DNA of 64,000 nt from Brevibacterium sp. CS2 (lineage in GTDB: Bacteria; Actinomycetota; Actinomycetes; Actinomycetales; Brevibacteriaceae), in the NCBI RefSeq assembly GCF_005280295.1, contig NZ_CP040020.1, positions 1,674,001 to 1,738,000 on the forward strand, written 5' to 3'. Positions 55,535-64,000 of the stretch are shown in pieces. The translations under genes and the position numbers were made by a program. Numbering within the stretch: position 1 is the stretch's first letter; the number at the start of each line of letters is the position of its first letter. Below the pieces are notes generated by a model, which did no database searches, was not told where the DNA came from, and worked only from the letters and a program-made list of their open reading frames with translations.

Positions 55535-56400
55535 TGCGGCTCACCGCGATCGGCACCTCGGGCTCGTTCCCCGGACCCACCTCGGCGGCGAGCTGCTACC
55601 TCCTCGAAGCCGAGGCGGGCGGCCGCACGCACCGGATCCTGCTCGACCTCGGCAGCGGTGCGCTGGGCGCGCTCCAGGCCCACTGCTCTCCGGCCCAGAT
55701 CGACGCCGTCGTCCTCACCCACCTCCACCCGGACCACTGCCTCGACGTCACCGGCCTCTACGTCCATCGCTGCTACGACCCCGATCACTTCTTCACCACC
55801 GGGGAACCCGGCGGCGGGCGCGCCCCGCTCCCGGTGTGGGGGCCGGCCGGCACCGAGCGGCGGCTCGCCGCGGCCTACCACACCGACCCGGGGCTGAGCC
55901 CGTGCGCCGAGCAGGCGCACGAGACCGACCTCACCACGGTGTTCGCCTTCCACGACATCACGCCCGGGGCCCGCTTCGAGGTGGGGCCCTTCGCGATCGA
56001 GTCCTTCCTCGTCGATCACCCGGTGGAGGCCTACGCCCTGCGGGTCACCGGGCCCGACGGCGGCGTGCTCACCTACTCCGGGGACTCCGACGAGTGCGAG
56101 GCGCTCGTCGCCGCCGCCCGGGACGCCGACGTGTTCCTGTGCGAGGCGGCGTTCCAGGAGGACCGCGACACGGTGCGCGGCATCCACCTCACGGGCCTGC
56201 GCGCCGGCCGGGTCGCGACCGCGGCCGCGGCACGGGCGCTCGTCCTCACCCACATCCCGCCGTGGACCGACACCGGGACCGTGCGCGCCGAAGCCGCGGC
56301 CGAATTCGCCGGCCCGATCGGCGTCGCCGCCCCCGGCGGCGCCTGGACCATCGACCCCATCCCGGCCGCCGGCCGGCCCACCTTCGAGGAGACCCGATGA
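55534..56400 (+). CDS. Metallo-beta-lactamase-fold hydrolase
   Basis: 288 residues. Zinc motif HxHxDH in [14 protein letters not shown], later ligands in YSGDSDECE and VLTHIPPWT. It resembles RNase Z/cAMP-phosphodiesterase-like MBL proteins, also found in this position in Mycobacterium. The ATG overlaps the aosR stop. Substrate unknown. Confidence 0.86.
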   Translation: MRLTAIGTSGSFPGPTSAASCYLLEAEAGGRTHRILLDLGSGALGALQAHCSPAQIDAVVLTHLHPDHCLDVTGLYVHRCYDPDHFFTTGEPGGGRAPLPVWGPAGTERRLAAAYHTDPGLSPCAEQAHETDLTTVFAFHDITPGARFEVGPFAIESFLVDHPVEAYALRVTGPDGGVLTYSGDSDECEALVAAARDADVFLCEAAFQEDRDTVRGIHLTGLRAGRVATAAAARALVLTHIPPWTDTGTVRAEAAAEFAGPIGVAAPGGAWTIDPIPAAGRPTFEETR

Positions 56401-57134
56401 CACGACCCGACGGACGCGCAGTCGACGAGCTGCGCGAGGTGCGGATCACCCGCGGCTGGCTCGACCATGCGGAGGGGAGCGTGCTCGTCGAGTTCGGGCG
56501 CACCCGGGTGCTCTGCGCGGCTTCACTCACCGAGGGCGTGCCCCGCTGGCTCAAGGGCCAGGGACGCGGCTGGGTGACCGCTGAGTACGCGATGCTCCCG
56601 CGCGCCACGAACACCCGCAGCGCGCGCGAATCGATCAAGGGCAAGGTCGGCGGCCGGACGCACGAGATCTCCCGCCTCATCGGCCGCGCGCTGCGCGCGG
56701 TGGTCGACATGAAGGCGCTCGGGGAGAACACCCTGCAGCTCGACTGCGACGTGCTCCAGGCCGACGGCGGCACCCGCACCGCGGCGATCACCGGGGCCTA
56801 CGTCGCGCTCGCCGATGCGATCTCCACCGGCCGCAGTCGCGGCTGGATCCCCGCCGCGGTCGACCCGCTCACCGACTCCGTCGCCGCGGTGAGCGTGGGG
56901 ATCGTCGACGGCACCGCGGTCCTCGACCTGCCCTATGTCGAGGACTCCACCGCGCAGACCGACATGAACGTCGTGATGACCGGCTCCGGCGCCTTCGTCG
57001 AGGTGCAGGGCACCGCCGAGGGCGCGCCGTTCGACCGCACCGAGCTCGGCACCATGCTCGACCTCGCGACCACCGGCTGCGCCCGGCTCACCGAGATCCA
57101 GCGCACCGCGCTCGCCGCCCCGCTGGAGCGCTGA
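56397..57134 (+). CDS. rph: Ribonuclease PH
   Basis: 245 residues. [18 protein letters not shown] at the start, [18 protein letters not shown] (phosphate site) and [19 protein letters not shown] are the family core. It trims tRNA 3' ends with phosphate. Overlaps its neighbours at both ends (ATGA, TGATG). Confidence 0.96.
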   Translation: MTRPDGRAVDELREVRITRGWLDHAEGSVLVEFGRTRVLCAASLTEGVPRWLKGQGRGWVTAEYAMLPRATNTRSARESIKGKVGGRTHEISRLIGRALRAVVDMKALGENTLQLDCDVLQADGGTRTAAITGAYVALADAISTGRSRGWIPAAVDPLTDSVAAVSVGIVDGTAVLDLPYVEDSTAQTDMNVVMTGSGAFVEVQGTAEGAPFDRTELGTMLDLATTGCARLTEIQRTALAAPLER

Positions 57135-57739
57135 TGACCCGGCGCTTCGTGCTCGCGACCCGCAACGAGAAGAAGCGGGTCGAGCTCTCCGCGATCCTGG
57201 GGCAGGCGCTGGGCGAGGACGTCGAGGTGCTCACCGCTGCCGACCTCGACCTGCCCGAGGTCGCCGAGACCGGCGTGACCTTCGAGGCCAACGCCCTGCT
57301 CAAGGCGCACTCGGCGGCCGCGGCCTCCGGGCTGCCGGCGATCGCCGACGACTCCGGGCTCGCCGTCGACGTGCTCGGCGGGGCGCCCGGGATCTTCTCC
57401 GCCCGCTGGGCCGGCCGCCACGGCGACGACGCCGCGAACCTCCGGCTGCTCCTCGACCAGCTCGCCGACGTGCCCGATGAGCACCGCGGCGCGGCCTTCG
57501 TCTGCGCCGCGGCCTACGTCGGACCCGACGGGGCGGAGCGGGTGCACCGGGGCCGGTTCACCGGCCGCCTCATCCGCTCGCCGCGCGGGGACAACGGCTT
57601 CGGCTACGACCCGATCTTCGTCCCCGAGGGCGAGGAGCGCACCGCCGCAGAGCTCACCGCGGCGGAGAAGAACGCCCGGTCCCACCGGTTCCTCGCTCTC
57701 ACCGCTCTCGCCGCGGACCTCCCGCCGGCGCTGCGCTGA
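57134..57739 (+). CDS. rdgB: XTP/dITP diphosphatase
   Basis: 201 residues. LATRNEKKRVELSAIL and ADDSGLAVDVLGGAPGIFSA are the HAM1-family motifs; DNGFGYDPIFVPEG closes the site. It removes non-canonical purine nucleotides. Last gene of the five-gene operon. Confidence 0.95.
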   Translation: MTRRFVLATRNEKKRVELSAILGQALGEDVEVLTAADLDLPEVAETGVTFEANALLKAHSAAAASGLPAIADDSGLAVDVLGGAPGIFSARWAGRHGDDAANLRLLLDQLADVPDEHRGAAFVCAAAYVGPDGAERVHRGRFTGRLIRSPRGDNGFGYDPIFVPEGEERTAAELTAAEKNARSHRFLALTALAADLPPALR

Positions 57740-57836
57740 GGCTGCGCCGGCCGCCTGCCCACACCGTCGGGACGGCGGGCGTCGACTGTCCGCACGGCGA
57801 GCGCCGGCGGCGGCCCGACATTCTGCGATCACCCTG

Positions 57837-57895
57837 CTGACCAGGACGTGATCTCCGCTACACTGTGATCCAGACTGGCCGAACGATCGTTCGGC
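57837..57895 (+). promoter_or_regulatory. Promoter and palindromic operator of the peptide ABC operon
   Basis: CTGACC (57837-57842) and TACACT (57859-57864) are spaced 16 bases apart. A perfect 18-base palindrome GCCGAACGATCGTTCGGC (57878-57895) follows just beyond the likely transcription start. It has the form of a TetR-family operator and would block initiation or early elongation. No regulator gene is in the window nearby. Confidence 0.72.
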
Positions 57896-57954
57896 ACTCG
57901 GGTGCGCCCGGCAGCGGCGGCATCGCCGCGGGCACAGTGAGAATGAGGAGATCC

Positions 57955-59469
57955 ATGGGACATCGTCGCGTTATTCGAACCCTGGCGGCCGCCGCCGCGA
58001 TCGCGCTCACCGCGAGCGCATGCAGCGCCGGCGCGAGCAGCACGAGTGAGGGCGAGGGCGGCGAGTCCCGCACCGACATGGTCGTCGCGCACACCGCGGA
58101 GCCGGTCAACCTCGACTTCACCACGACAGCCGGTGCCGCCATCCCGCAGGCGCTCATGGAGAACGTCTACGAATCGCTCGTGCGGATCGACCAGTCCGGT
58201 GAGCTCCAGCCCGCGCTCGCGACGAGCTGGGAGGTCAGCGAGGACCGGACCGAGTACACCTTCGACCTGCAGGACGGGGTGACGTTCTCCAACGGGGACG
58301 AGTTCACCTCCTCCGACGTCAAGTTCTCGTACGAGCGCGTGAAGTCCGACGCCTGGCAGAACCAGCTCAAGACGAAGATGGACATCGTCGAGAGCATCGA
58401 GACGCCCGACGACTCCACCGTGACGATCACGCTCACCCAGCCCTCGAACCGCTGGCTGTTCGACCTCGCCTCGCTCGTCGGTGCGGTGTTCAGCGAGGAC
58501 GCCGTCAACGACCTCGCGAACCAGGCCGTCGGCACCGGACCCTTCGAGGTCTCGGCCTTCACCCGCGGCCAGGAGATCGTGTTCGACGCCCGCGACGACT
58601 ACTGGGGCGAGGCCCCGGCGCTCGAGGAGGTCACCTTCAAATACTTCCGCGACTCCGTCGCCGCGACGAATGCGCTGCGCTCGGGGGAGGTCGACGTCAT
58701 CGGCAACCTCCAGGCCCCCGAGCTCGCCGGCGAGCTCGAGTCCACCGAGTTCCAGGTCATCGAGGGGACCTCGAACGGCGAGGTCGTGCTCTCGATGAAC
58801 AACGCCGACGGCGTGTTCGCCGACCAGAAGGCGCGCGAGGCGGTCCTCTACGCGATCGACGAGCAGACGATCCTCGACACCGCCTGGGGCGGCTACGGCA
58901 CGCTCATCGGCGGCATGGTGCCGCCCACCGACCCCTACTACGAGGACCTCACCGGGGTGTGGGAGCACGACGTGGAGAAGGCCCAGGAGCTCGTCGAGGA
59001 GGCCGGGATCGCCGGCGAGGAGATCCGCTTCGCGGTGCCCAACCTCCCGTACGCCACCGCGATCGGCGACATCGTCGTGTCCCAGCTCGAGGAGGCCGGT
59101 CTGTCGGCGACGATCGAGTCCCAGGAGTTCCCGGCGGTGTGGCTCGACCGGACCTTCACCAACCACGACTACGACATGTCGGTGATCAACCACGTCGAGG
59201 CACGCGACATCCTCACCGTGTTCGGCGAGGGGTCCTACACCGGCTACGACCACACCCGGATCGACGAGCTCGCCGCGCAGGCCGATGCCGGCACCGAGGA
59301 GGAGTACGTCGAGGGCATGAAGGAGGTCGCCCGGACGATCACCGAGGACGCCGGAGCCGGCTTCGCCTTCCTCTTCCCCAACCTCATCGTCGCCGACCCC
59401 GCGGTGCAGGGCCTGCCGGAGAACTGGGTGTCCGACGCGTTCCCGATCGCCACGCTCTCGTGGAGCTGA
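57955..59469 (+). CDS. Peptide-type ABC transporter substrate-binding lipoprotein (family 5)
   Basis: 504 residues. A lipoprotein signal ends ALTASAC. Family 5 features: LATSWEVSEDRTEYTFDL, GVTFSNGDEFTSSDVKFSYE and FDARDDYWGEAPALEEV. It binds peptides, nickel-chelates or other oligomers outside the membrane. ATG 57955 follows GAGGAG; an ATG 12 bases earlier is an alternative. The downstream amidase suggests an amide or peptide-like ligand. Confidence 0.9.
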   Translation: MGHRRVIRTLAAAAAIALTASACSAGASSTSEGEGGESRTDMVVAHTAEPVNLDFTTTAGAAIPQALMENVYESLVRIDQSGELQPALATSWEVSEDRTEYTFDLQDGVTFSNGDEFTSSDVKFSYERVKSDAWQNQLKTKMDIVESIETPDDSTVTITLTQPSNRWLFDLASLVGAVFSEDAVNDLANQAVGTGPFEVSAFTRGQEIVFDARDDYWGEAPALEEVTFKYFRDSVAATNALRSGEVDVIGNLQAPELAGELESTEFQVIEGTSNGEVVLSMNNADGVFADQKAREAVLYAIDEQTILDTAWGGYGTLIGGMVPPTDPYYEDLTGVWEHDVEKAQELVEEAGIAGEEIRFAVPNLPYATAIGDIVVSQLEEAGLSATIESQEFPAVWLDRTFTNHDYDMSVINHVEARDILTVFGEGSYTGYDHTRIDELAAQADAGTEEEYVEGMKEVARTITEDAGAGFAFLFPNLIVADPAVQGLPENWVSDAFPIATLSWS

Positions 59470-59488
59470 CGGCGGGATCCTGACACCG

Positions 59489-60436
59489 ATGCTGCGCTAT
59501 GTCCTCGTCCGGGTGCTCCAGTTCCTCCTCACCGCCTGGATCGCCTCGATCATCGTGTTCGCCCTCATGCAGGTGCTGCCCGGCAACGCCGCGCAGGTGG
59601 CGCTCGGCACGAACGCCACACCCGAGGCGGTCGCCCGGCTCGAGGCCGAGTACGGGCTCGACCGCCCCCTCGTCGTCCAGTACCTCGACTGGATCGGCGG
59701 GGTCGTCATCGGCGACTTCGGCCGCTCCTACGTCACCGAGGCCGACATCACCCCGGTGATCTCGGACTCGATCCAGGTCACGCTCATCGTCGTCATCGCC
59801 TCGATGGCGCTCGCGCTGCTCATCGCGGTGCCGCTCGGCACCGCCGCCGCGGTGTTCCACAACCGTGCCGCCGGCGTGGCGATCTCCGGCGCCTCGCAGG
59901 TGGGCATCGCGATCCCGAACTTCCTCGCCGCGATCATCCTGGTGATGATCTTCTCGCTCGGCCTCGGCTGGTTCCCGTCGAGCGGCTGGCGGGCCCCGAT
60001 CGAGGGGATCGGGGAGTTCCTCGAGCGGCTCGTCCTGCCCGTCACCGCGCTCGCGCTCGTGCAGGCCGCGATCCTCACCCGCTACGTGCGCTCGGCCGTG
60101 CTCGAGGTCATGCGCGAGGACTTCCTCCGCACCGCCCGCGCCAAGGGGCTCACCGCCGGCCGCGCGCTCGTCAAGCACGGCCTGCGCAACGCCGCGATCC
60201 CGGTCGTCACCGTCGCCGGCGTGCAGCTGGCCACGCTGCTCATCGGCGCCGTCGTCATCGAACAGGTGTTCGTGCTGCCGGGGATGGGCTCCGAGCTCGT
60301 CCGCGCCGTGTCCAACCGCGACCTCCTCACGGTGCAGGGCATCGTCATGGTGCTCGTCGTCCTCGTCCTGCTCCTCAACCTCATCGTCGATCTCCTCTAC
60401 AGCGTGCTCGACCCGCGTGTCAGGAGGGCCGCATGA
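59489..60436 (+). CDS. Peptide-type ABC permease (DppB-like)
   Basis: 315 residues with six helices: MLRYVLVRVLQFLLTAWIAS starts the protein, and the EAA-type loop is EDFLRTARAKGLTAGRALVKH. Starts 19 bases after the binding-protein stop and overlaps the next permease gene by four bases. Confidence 0.92.
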   Translation: MLRYVLVRVLQFLLTAWIASIIVFALMQVLPGNAAQVALGTNATPEAVARLEAEYGLDRPLVVQYLDWIGGVVIGDFGRSYVTEADITPVISDSIQVTLIVVIASMALALLIAVPLGTAAAVFHNRAAGVAISGASQVGIAIPNFLAAIILVMIFSLGLGWFPSSGWRAPIEGIGEFLERLVLPVTALALVQAAILTRYVRSAVLEVMREDFLRTARAKGLTAGRALVKHGLRNAAIPVVTVAGVQLATLLIGAVVIEQVFVLPGMGSELVRAVSNRDLLTVQGIVMVLVVLVLLLNLIVDLLYSVLDPRVRRAA

Positions 60437-61479
60437 CCCCCGAACCGCAGCACCCGGACCCCGCCGCTCCCGAACCGTCGGCGGCGGCGCGCACCGCTCC
60501 CGCCGCGACGGCCGGGTCAGCTCCGCGCAGTCCGATCCCGAACGGGAACGACCCTCGCAGCACCGACCAGCACGGCGCGGACCAGCACCGCACGGCCCCG
60601 GACGGCACCGACCCGGACAGCACCGATCCGACCGGCCCGGCGGCGCCCGCCCGGCAGCGGGTCGGCTGGAACGCCTCGCTCGTCATCGGGGTGGTGCTCG
60701 TCGGGATCGTCGTCCTCATGGCGCTCGTGTCCTACCTGTGGACCCCGTACGACCCGACGCAGGCCGTCCCGGACGACCGCCTGCAGGGGATGACGGGGGA
60801 CCACTGGTTCGGCACCGACCGGTACGGCCGCGACACCTTCACCTGGATCATGTACGGCTCCCGGATCACCCTGCTCGTGGGCATCGTGTCCGTCGCGATC
60901 GCGATGCTCATCGGCGTACCGCTGGGCATCATCGCCGGGATGACGAACAGCGGGATCCTCTCCGGGCTCATCATGCGCGGCAACGACCTCCTGCTCGCGT
61001 TCCCGGCGCTCCTGCTCGCGATCGTGTTCTCCGCGGTCTACGGGCCGGGCACGGGACCGGCGATGGTGGCGCTCGGCATCGCCTCGATCCCGGGGTTCGC
61101 CCGCGTCGCCCGCTCGGGCACGATGCAGGTGATGAGCACCGAGTACGTCATGGCCGCGCGCGCTGCGAACCGGCGTGCGCCGGCGATCGCCGCGCGCCAC
61201 GTGCTGCCGAACATCGCCGGGATGGTCGTCGTCCAGGGCTCGGTCGCGTTCGCGCTCGCCGTGCTCGCCGAGGCCGGCCTGTCGTTCCTGGGCCTCGGCA
61301 CCCAGGCACCCACCCCGTCCTGGGGCCGGATGCTCCAGGAGTCCCAGCAGTTCCTCGGCACCCGGCCGGAGCTCGCACTGTTCCCCGGCCTGTTCATCGC
61401 GATCGCCGTGCTCGGCTTCAACCTGCTGGGCGACGGACTGCGCGACCGGATGGACCCCAAGCTCCGAGGACGGGAGTGA
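60433..61479 (+). CDS. Peptide-type ABC permease (DppC-like) with long N-terminal extension
   Basis: 348 residues. The first 75 are hydrophilic with Asp/Thr/Pro/Gly repeats (TDQHGADQ, DGTDPDSTDPTG) before the first helix, unlike the short leaders of most DppC. The permease part is standard: FGTDRYGRDTFTWIMYGSRI, EAA loop EYVMAARAANRRAPAIAARH. The leader is probably disordered and cytoplasmic. Confidence 0.9.
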   Translation: MTPEPQHPDPAAPEPSAAARTAPAATAGSAPRSPIPNGNDPRSTDQHGADQHRTAPDGTDPDSTDPTGPAAPARQRVGWNASLVIGVVLVGIVVLMALVSYLWTPYDPTQAVPDDRLQGMTGDHWFGTDRYGRDTFTWIMYGSRITLLVGIVSVAIAMLIGVPLGIIAGMTNSGILSGLIMRGNDLLLAFPALLLAIVFSAVYGPGTGPAMVALGIASIPGFARVARSGTMQVMSTEYVMAARAANRRAPAIAARHVLPNIAGMVVVQGSVAFALAVLAEAGLSFLGLGTQAPTPSWGRMLQESQQFLGTRPELALFPGLFIAIAVLGFNLLGDGLRDRMDPKLRGRE

Positions 61480-61480
61480 G

Positions 61481-63325
61481 ATGAGCACACCGCACACACC
61501 CGCGGCCCGCGACACCGCGAACGGCGGCCCCGCGACGACGGACAGCACCGCGGACGCACCGCTCGTCGCCGTCGAGGACCTGACGATCAGCGCCGGCGGG
61601 CGCACCCTGCTCCACCCCACCTCGTTCGCCATCGGCGCCGGCGAGCGCGTCGGGCTGATCGGGGAATCCGGGTCGGGCAAATCGCTGACCTCGCAGGCGA
61701 TCATGGGCCTGCTGCCCCAGGAGCTCACCGCGCGCGGCTCGATCGCGCTCGCAGGCGGCTCCGGCAACCTGCTGCAGCAGTCCGAATCGCAGCTCGCCCG
61801 GCTCCGCGGCCGGGAGATGAGCATGGTGTTCCAGGAGCCGATGAGCGCCCTCAACCCGCTCATGCGGGTGGGCGACCAGGTCGCCGAGGTCATGCGCATC
61901 CACCGCACCGCCGGTGCCGCACGCGCCCGGGAGCGCGCCGTCGAGCTGCTCGACAGCGTCCGGCTGCCCGACCCCGCAGCCGCCGCGCGCGCCTTCCCGC
62001 ACCAGCTCTCCGGCGGCCAGCGCCAACGCGTCATGCTCGCCATGGCACTGGCGAACTCGCCCCGCCTGCTCATCTGCGATGAGCCGACCACCGCGCTCGA
62101 CGTCACCGTCCAGGCGCAGGTCCTCGAACTCATCGGCGAGGCGGTCGAGAGGGAGAACACCGGGCTGCTGTTCATCACCCACGACCTCGCCGTCGTCGCC
62201 GGGGTGTGCGAGCGGGTCATGGTGATGTACCGCGGGGAGCTCGTCGAGTCCGGGACGAGCGAACAGATCTTCACCGACCCCCAGCACGAGTACACGCGCG
62301 GACTCCTCGCCGCTTCCGACCTCACCGCCACCGACGCACGCGGCCGCCTGTTCACCATCGCCACCGCCGCGCAGTACCACTCCGGCGCCGAAGCGGGCAG
62401 CGATACGGACAGCGACCCGGGCCGCACGACGGGCGCGGCGACGAGCACTCCGGCCGGCGAGGCGACGCGCGGGGGAGTGGGCACCTCGGCCGATCCCGAT
62501 GCGCCGCTCATCGAGGTCACCGACCTCGTCAAGACCTACCGGCGGACCAAGTCCTCGCTGTTCGGACGCGCCGACGAGGTGCCCGCGCTCGGCGGGATCT
62601 CGCTCTCGATCCCCGCCGGCCGACGGTTCGGGATCGTCGGCGAGTCCGGCTCCGGCAAATCCACCCTGCTCAAGATCCTGTCCGGGCTCGACACCCCGAC
62701 GAGCGGGCGCGTGCGCGTGGGCGACGTCGAGGTCGGCTCCGCCGGGGAAGCCGAGCTGCGCCGGATGCGCGAGGATCTGCAGATCGTGTTCCAGGATCCC
62801 TTCGCCTCCCTCGACCCCCGCATGCGGGTGGCCGACATCATCGCCGAGCCGCTCGTCCCGATGGGCGTCGCCGCCGGCGAGCGGCGCTCCCGCGTCGCCG
62901 ACGTGCTGCAGGCGGTGGGCCTCGACGCCGATTCCGCGCAGCGCTACCCGCACCAGTTCTCCGGCGGGCAGCGGCAGCGTATCTCGATCGCACGCGCACT
63001 CGTGTGCCGACCGCGGATCCTCGTCGCCGACGAACCGGTGTCCGCACTCGACGTCTCCGTCCGCGCGCAGGTGCTCAACCTGCTCACCGACCTCGTCGAG
63101 GAGTACGCGCTCACCCTGGTGTTCGTCTCCCACGACCTCGGAGTCGTGCGCCACCTGTGCTCCGACGTCGCGGTGATGCGCGGCGGGGAGATCGTGGAGT
63201 CCGGCCCCGTCGAGGAGATCTACACCGACCCCCAGCACCCGTACACGGCCGACCTCGTCGCCGCCACCCCGACCCTCGCGGCAGTCTTCGCCGACGCCGG
63301 ATCCGACCCCAGGGAGCGACCATGA
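61481..63325 (+). CDS. Fused double-ATPase of the peptide ABC transporter (DppDF-like)
   Basis: 614 residues holding two complete ABC domains. First: [39 protein letters not shown]. Second: GESGSGKSTLLK, FSGGQRQRISIARAL, ILVADEPVSALD. A Ser/Gly/Asp-rich linker at about 300-340 joins them. The fusion ensures a one-to-one pair of the two ATPases. The tail reads TPTLAAVFADAG. Overlaps the amidase start (ATGA). Confidence 0.93.
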   Translation: MSTPHTPAARDTANGGPATTDSTADAPLVAVEDLTISAGGRTLLHPTSFAIGAGERVGLIGESGSGKSLTSQAIMGLLPQELTARGSIALAGGSGNLLQQSESQLARLRGREMSMVFQEPMSALNPLMRVGDQVAEVMRIHRTAGAARARERAVELLDSVRLPDPAAAARAFPHQLSGGQRQRVMLAMALANSPRLLICDEPTTALDVTVQAQVLELIGEAVERENTGLLFITHDLAVVAGVCERVMVMYRGELVESGTSEQIFTDPQHEYTRGLLAASDLTATDARGRLFTIATAAQYHSGAEAGSDTDSDPGRTTGAATSTPAGEATRGGVGTSADPDAPLIEVTDLVKTYRRTKSSLFGRADEVPALGGISLSIPAGRRFGIVGESGSGKSTLLKILSGLDTPTSGRVRVGDVEVGSAGEAELRRMREDLQIVFQDPFASLDPRMRVADIIAEPLVPMGVAAGERRSRVADVLQAVGLDADSAQRYPHQFSGGQRQRISIARALVCRPRILVADEPVSALDVSVRAQVLNLLTDLVEEYALTLVFVSHDLGVVRHLCSDVAVMRGGEIVESGPVEEIYTDPQHPYTADLVAATPTLAAVFADAGSDPRERP

Positions 63326-64000
63326 CCTTCCCCCGCACTCTCGCCGACCTCTCCACCGCGGAGCTCGGCTCCGGCTACCAGGCCGGCGACTTCTCCCCGG
63401 GCGAGGTGCTCGACGCGGTCGCCGAACGGATCGCCGCGTGCGAACCGACGATCAACGCGCTGTGGCACGAGGACCTCGCCGCCGCGCGCTCCCGGGCGGA
63501 GGAATCCGGCGCCCGCTGGCGCTCCGGGCAGCCCCGCGGCGCGCTCGACGGGGTGCCGGTGACGATCAAGGAGAACATCGCCCGGAAGGGTGTGGCGATG
63601 CCCTCGGGTCACGCCGCCGGCGACCCGCAGCCCGCCGACCACGACGCTCCCATCACCGAGCGGCTGGAGGAGGCCGGGGCGATCATCGTCGGCTCCACGG
63701 TGATGCCCGACTGGGGGATGCTGTCCTCCGGGGTGTCCTCCCGGCACGGGATCACCCGGTCCCCGCTCGACCCGGCCCTCACCACCGGCGGCTCGTCCTC
63801 CGGGGCGGGTGCGGCGGCCGCCGCCGGCTACGGGCCGATCCACATCGGCTCCGACATCGGCGGCTCGATCCGGCTCCCCGGCACCTGGCTCGGCCTCGCC
63901 ACCCTCAAGCCGAGCTTCGGCCGGATCCCGCTCGACGCCCCCTACCTGGGCCGCTGCGCCGGGCCGCTGGCCCGCACGGTCGACGACCTGCGCGCGGCGA
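63322..64000 (+). CDS. Amidase, partial (runs off window)
   Basis: 226 codons from ATG 63322, open to the window end. Amidase-signature catalytic triad: Lys in VTIKENIARKG, cis-Ser in the GGSSSGAG region and nucleophile Ser in GSDIGGSIRLPG. It hydrolyses an amide bond. As the last visible gene of the operon it probably processes the imported compound in the cytoplasm. Confidence 0.92.
   Translation, partial: MTFPRTLADLSTAELGSGYQAGDFSPGEVLDAVAERIAACEPTINALWHEDLAAARSRAEESGARWRSGQPRGALDGVPVTIKENIARKGVAMPSGHAAGDPQPADHDAPITERLEEAGAIIVGSTVMPDWGMLSSGVSSRHGITRSPLDPALTTGGSSSGAGAAAAAGYGPIHIGSDIGGSIRLPGTWLGLATLKPSFGRIPLDAPYLGRCAGPLARTVDDLRAA

Overview
The window is high-GC actinobacterial DNA. The 16S rRNA gene, the class Ib nrdHIEF operon, aosR next to clpS, and promoters with TAGxxT -10 boxes (several apparently leaderless) all fit an actinomycete. 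The 16S wording looks most like Brevibacterium (Micrococcales); that genus call is from recognition, not a search.

Layout. 1-3044: 2-ketoarginine decarboxylase-like and guanidinobutyrase/agmatinase-like genes, with the first codons of a solute symporter. 3201-8528: a six-gene MoxR/DUF58/VWA (Bat-like) operon on the minus strand. 9067-13149: nrdHIEF with a pair of NrdR boxes and a strong terminator. 13200-18846: the left part of an integrative element (integrase, excisionase-like gene, Lsr2, small accessory genes), with a cluster of TGGCACG heptamers split by an IS5-family element. 18847-33703: an IS-bounded block. Between an IS3 element on the left and a pile of IS110 and IS3 copies on the right lie a 5'-truncated purQ, purL, metY, a complete sulfate ABC transporter and a second trans-sulfuration PLP enzyme. 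By eye their codon use favours CTG and GTG, unlike the CTC/GTC-rich neighbours. 33754-42584: chromosomal genes (a TRAP/DctM-like permease, an EamA exporter, nitronate monooxygenase, a valine-degradation operon, MarR, YedK/HMCES). 42648-48513: a complete 16S-23S-5S rRNA operon with tandem promoters, boxA and processing stems. 49086-57739: gdhA, flavin reductase, DUF3039 with a helicase, pncB divergent from clpS-aosR-MBL hydrolase-rph-rdgB. 57837-64000: a peptide-type ABC transporter operon behind a palindromic operator, ending in a partial amidase gene.

The most notable signal is the IS-bounded purQL/sulfur block. It carries ordinary housekeeping and assimilation genes rather than classic cargo, its purQ has lost its start and has changes in two conserved motifs, and both flanks are cut genes. 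The sulfur genes form a coherent unit: sulfate import in one operon with O-acetylhomoserine sulfhydrylase, and a gamma-lyase-type enzyme divergent from it. I did not find a clearly new defence system, CRISPR array or toxin system. All functions are read from motifs and remembered families; no search was run.
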